Part shown: in pieces, positions 1 to 4,572 of the stretch
Layout of the letters: each line of letters opens with the position of its first letter
Position numbering within the stretch: position 1 is the first letter of the stretch
NCBI GenBank assembly: GCA_031255315.1
Contig: JAIRSS010000088.1
Span: forward strand, 1 to 6,180
Length of the DNA stretch: 6,180 bases
Reading direction: 5' to 3'
Source of the DNA: Spirochaetaceae bacterium
Lineage (GTDB): Bacteria > Spirochaetota > Spirochaetia > Treponematales > Breznakiellaceae
Program-made: the position numbers and the translations under genes
The notes under the pieces: generated by a model
What the model was told of the DNA's origin: nothing
What the model saw: the letters and a program-made list of their open reading frames with translations, nothing else
The model's database searches: none

Positions 1-383
1 TCAAGATGGATGTTGAATTTGGGATACACCCGGCCAAAGCTGTCGAAGCTGCCGCCGTAAAGATGCGGCGTGGTAAGGATGCGCCCGCCTCCCTCCGCCA
101 GGTTGAGCAGGGTATACGACACGGCCGCCATACCTGAAGCCAGCGCCAGGGCCGCCTTTCCGCCGTCCAGCGCCGCCACCCGCTGTTCCAGCACGTCCAC
201 GGTGGGGTTGTTTACGCGGGTATAGAGAAAGCCCGCATCGGTAAACGCGAACAGGCCGTCCGCGTTCGCCGCGTCCCGGAATTCGTAGGCCGCCGTTTGG
301 TAGATGGGGACCTGCACCGACTGCCGGTGTTCCGCGGGATTGTACCCCGCCCGAATCTTCAGCGTATCAAACTGATATGCCAT
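1..383 (-). CDS. metY: O-acetylhomoserine sulfhydrylase (MetY-type), N-terminal part, runs off left edge
   Basis: This is the N-terminal 127 residues of a PLP-dependent Cys/Met-metabolism enzyme. The family makes homocysteine, or methionine when the thiol is methanethiol, from O-acetylhomoserine in the cytoplasm. My translation begins MAYQFDTLKIRAGYNP and shows the family landmarks: VPIYQTAAYEF at about 25-35, the YTRVNNPT block at 54-61 (Tyr54 and Arg56 bind the PLP phosphate of the neighbouring subunit in this fold), LEQRVAALDGG at 65-75, ASGMAA at 82-87, and LYGGSFDSF. The PLP lysine would lie further along, outside the window. The start at 381-383 is fixed by an AGGAGG seven bases upstream. 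The gene follows the ATPase gene on the same strand after a 41-base gap, so it is probably the last visible member of the importer operon. Cystathionine gamma-synthase or methionine gamma-lyase are relatives, but the DTLKIRAGYNP opening and the YTRVNNPT block favour MetY. The substrate thiol cannot be read from sequence. Confidence 0.88.
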   Translation of the reverse strand, partial: MAYQFDTLKIRAGYNPAEHRQSVQVPIYQTAAYEFRDAANADGLFAFTDAGFLYTRVNNPTVDVLEQRVAALDGGKAALALASGMAAVSYTLLNLAEGGGRILTTPHLYGGSFDSFGRVYPKFNIHL

Positions 384-390
384 AAAAAAA

Positions 391-396
391 CCTCCT
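391..396 (-). promoter_or_regulatory. Ribosome binding site of metY
   Basis: The minus strand reads AGGAGG here, followed by seven bases (all T) and then ATG. It is a near-ideal Shine-Dalgarno site and decides the start of the truncated metY gene. Confidence 0.8.
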
Positions 397-404
397 GAAT
401 AACA

Positions 405-418
405 CGGCGTTATCGCCG
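405..418 (-). other. Small hairpin between the ATPase and metY genes
   Basis: CGGCG and CGCCG form a perfect 5-bp stem with a 4-base loop, extendable by one G-T pair on the minus strand. It sits between the ATPase stop codon and the metY ribosome binding site. No T-run follows it on the minus strand, so it is not a convincing terminator. It could be an mRNA processing or stability element that sets the ratio of transporter to MetY. The functional reading is inference. Confidence 0.4.
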
Positions 419-424
419 CTTTGT

Positions 425-1213
425 TTATATACTGTATTCCGGCTGGGGCCGGGTAATAACCAAATGCAATTCTTCGAGTATCTTTCTGCGCAGCGCGATA
501 AAATCATCACTGTTACGGTTCCGCCCGGAGTCTATGCTGACTTTGATAACGTGAACGATGCGTCCGGGGCGCGGGGTCATTATCACGATGCGGTTACTCA
601 GGGCGATGGCTTCGTCAACGTCGTGGGTAACCATGACCATAGTGGCCCCGGTCTTCTGCCAGATTCCGGTAAGCCGTTCCTGGAGTTCCATCCGCTTAAA
701 AGCGTCAAGAGCGCCGAAAGGTTCGTCCAGAAGCAGCACTTCGGGTTCGTTGATAAGGGAGCGGATGATGGCGACACGCTGGGCCATACCTCCTGATATT
801 TCATGGGGATAGGATTTTTCGAACCCGTCAAGGCCTATCATATTGATGAATTCCTGTACCTTTTCCTTCTTTTCCGCAAAGACCTTTCGCGCTTTTAGTC
901 CGAGCGCCGCGTTGTCGTAAACCGTAGCCCAGGGAAACAGGGCCGCCTGCTGAAAAACATAACCCCGCTCATGACCGGGGCCGCTTATCTCTTTTCCGTT
1001 AATCGAAAGGCCCCCCTCCTCGGGCCGGTCAAGTCCGGCGATAAGACGCAGCAAAGTTGTTTTTCCGCAGCCCGAAGGACCGATAATCGAAACAAACTCC
1101 CCTTCGTTTATATCAAGATTAACATCCTTTAGCGCATAAACAGGATTGCCGTTCGTGTCACGGTATATCCTGGTAACATTATTTATTTTAATTAAAACGT
1201 CCGCCGCACTCAT
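425..1213 (-). CDS. ABC importer ATPase, nitrate/sulfonate/taurine family (SsuB/TauB-like)
   Basis: This cytoplasmic nucleotide-binding subunit powers import of a small substrate. The 262-residue protein has every ABC motif in order: Walker A GPSGCGKT (45-52), Q-loop Gln88 followed by LFPW, signature ISGGMAQR (139-146), Walker B LLLDEP (160-165) with the D-loop GALD, and the switch His197 in VTHDVDEA. The Q-loop LFPW and the VTHDVDEA stretch with a following TPRPGRI are typical of the SsuB/TauB/NrtD branch. Length is normal for that branch. The start codon overlaps the permease stop by four bases (ATGA), which implies translational coupling. An AAGGGG about eleven bases upstream can serve as ribosome binding site. 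The substrate cannot be deduced from this subunit; the neighbouring metY and NifH/NifB-like genes suggest an organosulfur compound. It looks fully functional, with no missing key residue. Confidence 0.95.
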   Translation of the reverse strand: MSAADVLIKINNVTRIYRDTNGNPVYALKDVNLDINEGEFVSIIGPSGCGKTTLLRLIAGLDRPEEGGLSINGKEISGPGHERGYVFQQAALFPWATVYDNAALGLKARKVFAEKKEKVQEFINMIGLDGFEKSYPHEISGGMAQRVAIIRSLINEPEVLLLDEPFGALDAFKRMELQERLTGIWQKTGATMVMVTHDVDEAIALSNRIVIMTPRPGRIVHVIKVSIDSGRNRNSDDFIALRRKILEELHLVITRPQPEYSI

Positions 1214-2223
1214 CGTATGATTCCCCTTTGCCAGCGCAGCGCCGAACGGCGTATTGTGTTTATCAGCGCGAGTATCAGGGCGAATTCGACGGCGATGATG
1301 ATGATAGCGCCGTATACTTTCGCGTAAGCTCCCCAGCCTTTCGCCCAGTTGATGTAAAAGCCCAGGCCCGCTTTGGCTCCTACCATTTCCGAAACAATCA
1401 GCGTGGTAAAAGAAAAAGCGCAGGCGCTTACGATTCCGGTGAACACGCTGGGCATGGCGTTTGGTACGGCCACGCGGAACAGGAGGAAGCGGTTGTCGGC
1501 CCCCAGGGTTTTCGCGGCCTCGAAATAACTTTTTCTGGTGGCGGCAATGCCCGACGCCATCATGGACGAAACGGGGAACCAGGAAGAAATAAAAATCAGA
1601 AACATTCCGGTCGTGAAACTGTTAGGAAACACTAAAAGAGCGACGGGAAGCCACGCCACGGCGGGGATAACGCCCGTTACCCGTATCACCGGGGAAAGCC
1701 AGTAGTCCCATTGCCGGTACCAGCCGATAAAGATGCCGGAGGCGAGCCCCAGAACCGTCCCGGCGGCGAAGCCGGCAAAGAAGAGCCGCATCGAGTAGAA
1801 AGTGCTCCTTAGAAGAAGAAGCCGGTCCTGAAACATAACATCGATGATTTCCGCCGCGCTGGGGAAATAGGGCAAAGGCAGGAGCGCGCTTTTTGAAGTC
1901 AGCAGGTCCCACAGAAGCAGGGCCAGTGCGCAGGCAAAAAGAAATTGCGCTTTATGGTACAGTTTCTTGCGGAAGCCGGGATTTCCCAGCGCCGCAAAAT
2001 ACGACACAAGCAGCGAAAAGACCAACGCGCCGATAAAAACACGGTACGGAGCCGCGTTTACCGGCTGCCCCGCCGGGATAAGCCAATTGGCAAGAAGAAC
2101 CGCCGCGAAGGAAGCGATTGCCAGCCAAATCCAGATTTCCGATTTTGGTTTCCAATACGTCGCGTCCCCGGCGATTTTCGGGTCCTCATACCAGCTTTTA
2201 AGCCGCTCCTGCTTTACCACCAT
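1210..2223 (-). CDS. ABC importer permease, nitrate/sulfonate/taurine family, with extended N terminus
   Basis: This inner-membrane subunit forms the transport channel. The C-terminal part (about 110-337) matches the BPD_transp_1 fold of SsuC/TauC permeases: TFYSMRLFFAGFAAGTVLG, then IPAVAWLPVALLVF at about 186-199, the cytoplasmic EAA coupling loop EAAKTLGA at 235-242 followed by RVAVPNAMP, and a last helix ending in a basic tail. At 337 residues it is longer than the usual 250-270 for SsuC. The extra N-terminal part holds about three hydrophobic stretches, near 30-50, 59-80 and 92-108, with charged linkers between. The start has GAGGTGA directly before ATG on the minus strand. The gene begins 30 bases after the binding-protein stop and overlaps the ATPase start by four bases, so all three are one operon. 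The job of the additional helices is unknown to me. Confidence 0.93.
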   Translation of the reverse strand: MVVKQERLKSWYEDPKIAGDATYWKPKSEIWIWLAIASFAAVLLANWLIPAGQPVNAAPYRVFIGALVFSLLVSYFAALGNPGFRKKLYHKAQFLFACALALLLWDLLTSKSALLPLPYFPSAAEIIDVMFQDRLLLLRSTFYSMRLFFAGFAAGTVLGLASGIFIGWYRQWDYWLSPVIRVTGVIPAVAWLPVALLVFPNSFTTGMFLIFISSWFPVSSMMASGIAATRKSYFEAAKTLGADNRFLLFRVAVPNAMPSVFTGIVSACAFSFTTLIVSEMVGAKAGLGFYINWAKGWGAYAKVYGAIIIIAVEFALILALINTIRRSALRWQRGIIR

Positions 2224-2253
2224 TCACCTCTTTTTTCTCATCGTTCAGCGCGT

Positions 2254-3282
2254 TCAGCGACTCGCCGCCGCTTCCAGGGCGAAAATATCCACATACAGAT
2301 CGTCCACAAACTTCTGCGGGTCAAGGTCCGCCGGCAGATAGCCGATTTGCGTCAGAAGCCGGGCGAAATAAACCGCGTCGTCTTTGGCGTGGGCGTTGGC
2401 CGCGGCGCCGGTATGAGCGGTATAGGCATAATGATTAAGCAGGCCCGCCACCAGGGCGACGTCGTCGGTGGCGATCTTCTTCTCCGTTATAAGGAGTCGG
2501 GCCGCCTCTTCGGGGTTATGCCCTATCCAGTCGGCGGCCCGGTTGATCGCCCGGAGTATTGCCGCTATCGCGCCGGGATTATCCCGCACCAGTTTGCCCG
2601 ACCCAAAGGTGAAGCAGCACGAGCGATCCTTGAACAGCGGATGGGTTTTGATGTCCACCAGAACGGTGTAGTTCCCGGTATTTTCCGCGATAGTGGCGAA
2701 GGGGTCCCAGGCGGCAAGAATATCCGCCGCGCCGCTTTCCACCGCCTGAACCTCCTGATCCGCCGGGAAGGGAAGCCAGGTTATGTCCGCCTGCGGATCG
2801 AGGCCCACGCTGCCCACCGCGACCGAAGCCACCGACATGGGAGTGCCGCCAATCTCGTCCACCGCGAAACGAACGCCCTTTCTGTTCCGCAGATCCTCGA
2901 GGCTCGCGATTCCGGAAGACTTTGGCGCCAGTATCTTGATGCATCCTTCGTGCAGGCCGCCCACCAGCTTTACGTCGATCCCGTTGTGAACCGCCGGGAA
3001 ATACTGAAAGTCCCCGTTCTGGACCGCCATTTTCCCCGAGGCCAGGGCGGTACGGGAAACCTCGAAGCTGGAACCGCTCACCAGGTTTATCTTGACCCCT
3101 TCCTCCTCAAAAAACCCTTTGAGAACCGCGATTACTATGGGGGAGGCGCAGGTGGACCCGTTATAGGAAATATCGTATTCCCCCAGCGGGTAAGGGCTTG
3201 ATTCCTTCTTTCCACCGGCAAATACCGCAACGGCAAGAGACGCCAGCAGGACCGGTAAAAGGAACAACTTGTTTTTCGTCAT
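2254..3282 (-). CDS. Periplasmic substrate-binding protein of the ABC importer (SsuA/NMT1-like)
   Basis: This protein captures the substrate in the periplasm and delivers it to the permease. The 342-residue protein starts with a signal peptide: basic MTKNK, a hydrophobic core at 6-21, and a likely cleavage after VFA (22), leaving GGKKES. There is no lipobox Cys, so it should be soluble rather than a lipoprotein. The body has the NMT1/SsuA features: VIAVLKGFFEEEGVKINLV (about 50-68), a DEIGGTPMSVAS ligand-lobe segment (142-153), AAWDPF (190-195) as in sulfonate-binding relatives, and the closing NPEEAARLL. Mature-region cysteines are Cys45 (NGSTCASP), Cys114 (HEGCIK) and Cys222-Cys223 (RSCCFTF), an unusual number for a periplasmic protein. 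AGGAG precedes the start. It is the first gene of the operon, facing the NifH-like gene. The ligand is unknown; sulfonate, taurine, nitrate and thioether-like molecules are candidates, with sulfur compounds favoured by context. Confidence 0.92.
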   Translation of the reverse strand: MTKNKLFLLPVLLASLAVAVFAGGKKESSPYPLGEYDISYNGSTCASPIVIAVLKGFFEEEGVKINLVSGSSFEVSRTALASGKMAVQNGDFQYFPAVHNGIDVKLVGGLHEGCIKILAPKSSGIASLEDLRNRKGVRFAVDEIGGTPMSVASVAVGSVGLDPQADITWLPFPADQEVQAVESGAADILAAWDPFATIAENTGNYTVLVDIKTHPLFKDRSCCFTFGSGKLVRDNPGAIAAILRAINRAADWIGHNPEEAARLLITEKKIATDDVALVAGLLNHYAYTAHTGAAANAHAKDDAVYFARLLTQIGYLPADLDPQKFVDDLYVDIFALEAAASR

Positions 3283-3349
3283 AAAAACTCCTTTTAGAGT
3301 GATTTTGGTTTCCTCAAAATTCCTATAATTCCGAGGTATTTACTATGAA

Positions 3350-3376
3350 ATTACACGTATCGTACAATGATGTCAA
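3350..3376 (-). promoter_or_regulatory. Candidate promoter for the ABC importer-metY operon
   Basis: On the minus strand TTGACA (3371-3376) is followed after 15 bases by TGTAAT (3350-3355), a five-of-six match to the -10 consensus. The spacing is shorter than the optimal 17, so strength is uncertain. Transcription would start about 60 bases before the binding-protein ATG. It is predicted from hexamers only. Confidence 0.4.
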
Positions 3377-3384
3377 TAGGTTCG

Positions 3385-3412
3385 TTGAAATATTTTATAT
3401 TTTTTCTATAGT
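3385..3412 (+). promoter_or_regulatory. Candidate promoter for the NifH-like/NifB-like operon
   Basis: TTGAAA (3385-3390) and TATAGT (3407-3412) are separated by 16 bases in an AT-rich stretch with T-runs, a good sigma-70-type pair. Transcription would begin near 3419 and give a leader of about 225 bases. A second, weaker pair lies downstream: TTGACA (3430-3435) with GATATT (3451-3456), spacing 15, which would start near 3463, just before the dyad at 3469. I saw no GG/GC pair with sigma-54 spacing, which is the usual promoter type of proteobacterial nif genes. Confidence 0.45.
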
Positions 3413-3468
3413 TTTAGTATGATTATATGTTGACATGATTAGTGGGAAATGATATTCCATAGAAGGCG

Positions 3469-3492
3469 TTCCTAAAACTTCCGTTTTGGGAA
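3469..3492 (+). promoter_or_regulatory. 10-bp dyad, operator or leader hairpin
   Basis: TTCCTAAAAC (3469-3478) pairs with GTTTTGGGAA (3483-3492) across a TTCC loop. As RNA all ten pairs form, with one G-U; as DNA it is a palindrome with a single mismatch. GGC (3465-3467) and GCC (3497-3499) can extend it beyond a small internal loop. No T-run follows on either strand, so it is not a simple terminator. Its position just after the candidate plus-strand promoters fits a repressor operator or the first stem of the leader RNA. Confidence 0.5.
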
Positions 3493-3507
3493 AACAGCCG
3501 TGAAATT

Positions 3508-3596
3508 CGCGGTTCCATGAGGCTAAAGCCCTCAGCGCAAAGCCTATCCCAACCGTGCGCGGGTTAGCGCGCCGTCGATTAGTTTGGGGGCCGGCT
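3508..3596 (+). other. GC-rich leader with nested stems, possible cis-regulatory RNA
   Basis: Several complementary segments can be read directly. TGAGG (3518-3522) pairs with CCTCA (3530-3534). GTGCGC (3555-3560) pairs with GCGCGC (3567-3572) around loop GGGTTA. Outside that, CCCAA (3548-3552) pairs with TTGGG (3584-3588) and AGCC (3541-3544) with GGCT (3593-3596). A competing pairing joins CGCGGTT (3508-3514) to AACCGTG (3551-3557), which would break the inner stems. Mutually exclusive folds in a 5' leader are what a riboswitch or attenuator would show. I could not match it to a riboswitch class I know, and GC-rich DNA forms such pairs by chance, so the regulatory role is inference. Confidence 0.35.
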
Positions 3597-3634
3597 CATA
3601 GCGGGAGATTATGCGGACAATACATCAATTTGAG

Positions 3635-3640
3635 AGAGGA
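3635..3640 (+). promoter_or_regulatory. Ribosome binding site of the NifH-like gene
   Basis: AGAGGA ends five bases before the ATG at 3646. It supports this ATG; the nearby ATG at 3611 is in another frame and has no such site. Confidence 0.6.
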
Positions 3641-3645
3641 TTCCC

Positions 3646-4521
3646 ATGTCTAAAAAAATCAAGCAGATTGCGATCTACGGGAAGGGCGGGATCGGTAAAT
3701 CCACCACCACATCTAATTTGAGCGCCGCCCTTTCCGGGATGGGCCTCAAGGTTATGCAGTTCGGCTGCGATCCCAAAAGCGATTCCACCAACACCCTGCG
3801 GGACGGCAAATACATCCCAACGGTCCTGGACACCTTGCGGGAACAAACTTCCGCCAATGCGAGGGACGTTATCTTTGAAGGGTTTAACGGCATCTATTGC
3901 GTGGAGGCCGGCGGCCCTCAGCCGGGGGTTGGCTGCGCGGGAAGAGGCATCATAACCGCAGTGGAATTTTTCAGACAGCAAAAGATTTTCCAGGACCTGG
4001 ACCTGGATGTAGTGATCTACGACGTGCTGGGGGACGTGGTATGCGGGGGCTTTGCCGTGCCGATTCGGGAAGGCATCGCTGAGCATGTTTTTACCGTTTC
4101 GTCTTCGGACTTCATGTCGATTTACGCCTCAAACAACCTGTTTAAGGGAATACGCAAATACTCCAATTCCGGCGGCGCGCTTTTGGGCGGGGTTATCGCC
4201 AATTCTATGGGTTCCCCTTTTTCCCGTGAAATCATCGACGACTTCGTGGAAAAAACTTCAACATCCGTGGTGGAATACATCCCCCGGTCCATAACGGTTA
4301 CCCGGAGTGAACTCCAGGGGAAGACGGTCATTGAGGCCGAACCGGACTCCGCTCAGGCTGGAGTGTACCGCTCGCTTGCCGGGAAAATAGCGGCTCATAC
4401 CGAGTCAAAGGCCCCGAAGCCGCTGGGGATTCAGGAACTGAGGGAATGGGCGGGAACATGGGCGGACGAACTTTTGGCCTACGAACAAGGCAAGATAGGG
4501 ATGGAAGGGGCCGCGATTTAA
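3646..4521 (+). CDS. NifH-like iron protein (nitrogenase-like reductase, probably group IV)
   Basis: This is a dimeric ATP-dependent electron donor that carries a [4Fe-4S] cluster between its subunits and reduces a nitrogenase-like partner. The 291-residue protein keeps every hallmark: P-loop GKGGIGKST (12-20), switch I CDPKSDST (41-48), cluster ligands Cys97 (GVGCAGRG) and Cys133 (DVVCGGF), the switch II DVLGD (126-130), and Arg100, the residue ADP-ribosylated in regulated NifH proteins. The CAGRG context separates it from the BchL/ChlL proteins of chlorophyll synthesis. The wording of [16 protein letters not shown] and [20 protein letters not shown], with [18 protein letters not shown], reads to me as the nitrogenase-like group IV rather than true NifH, AnfH or VnfH. 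Length is normal. It is followed after 51 bases by a NifB-like gene and faces a sulfonate-type importer operon, which favours a role like MarH of methylthio-alkane reductase. CfbC (coenzyme F430 synthesis) is less likely because a NifB-like partner would not be needed. No PII-like nifI genes are visible. Confidence 0.93.
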   Translation: MSKKIKQIAIYGKGGIGKSTTTSNLSAALSGMGLKVMQFGCDPKSDSTNTLRDGKYIPTVLDTLREQTSANARDVIFEGFNGIYCVEAGGPQPGVGCAGRGIITAVEFFRQQKIFQDLDLDVVIYDVLGDVVCGGFAVPIREGIAEHVFTVSSSDFMSIYASNNLFKGIRKYSNSGGALLGGVIANSMGSPFSREIIDDFVEKTSTSVVEYIPRSITVTRSELQGKTVIEAEPDSAQAGVYRSLAGKIAAHTESKAPKPLGIQELREWAGTWADELLAYEQGKIGMEGAAI

Positions 4522-4560
4522 GGGCCTCCTGCAAACGGTTGTTTTTGAGGACGTTTAATT

Positions 4561-4567
4561 AAGGAGG
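4561..4567 (+). promoter_or_regulatory. Ribosome binding site of the NifB-like gene
   Basis: AAGGAGG ends five bases before the ATG at 4573, close to a perfect Shine-Dalgarno site. The 51-base gap from the NifH-like stop also holds short complementary arms CCTC (4525-4528) and GAGG (4547-4550) enclosing AAAC/GTTT, a possible weak intergenic hairpin. The gap has no terminator, so the two genes are probably cotranscribed. Confidence 0.75.
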
Positions 4568-4572
4568 GATCT

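Larger units (their letters stand above)
3283..3645. other. Divergent intergenic control region between the importer operon and the NifH-like gene
   Basis: This 363-base gap contains no convincing gene. It is split in composition: about 3340-3465 is strongly AT-rich and carries promoter-like hexamers on both strands, whereas about 3495-3605 is GC-rich and rich in self-complementary segments, suggesting a structured 5' leader for the NifH-like transcript. A direct repeat AATTCC with a 9-base period (3318-3323 and 3327-3332), flanked by CCTC/GAGG arms (3312-3315 and 3333-3336), lies in the leader of the binding-protein gene and could be a regulator half-site pair. The separate elements are listed individually. 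Confidence 0.7.

Noticed and set aside
1945..3201. 418-codon open frame on the plus strand, antisense to the permease and binding-protein genes
   Set aside because: The encoded protein is rich in Arg, His and Gly with no domain I recognise, and it mirrors two genes with clear families. It is an antisense shadow caused by high GC at codon third positions.
3517..3567. Sixteen-codon open frame in the leader (MRLKPSAQSLSQPCAG) as a possible attenuator peptide
   Set aside because: No ribosome binding site precedes it and it has no run of a regulatory amino acid; overlap of its stop with the 3555-3572 hairpin may be chance.
3508..3580. Resemblance to a c-di-GMP-I (GEMM) riboswitch: GCGCAAAGCC followed by CGGGTTA
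   Set aside because: The two short motifs occur in the right order, but the spacing is only about 16 bases, too short for the second helix, and the upstream GGCAAACC part is missing.
3646..4521. Assignment as BchL/ChlL (protochlorophyllide reductase) or CfbC
   Set aside because: The GVGCAGRG context differs from BchL/ChlL, no tetrapyrrole genes are nearby, and the adjacent NifB-like maturase points to a carbide-type cofactor enzyme.
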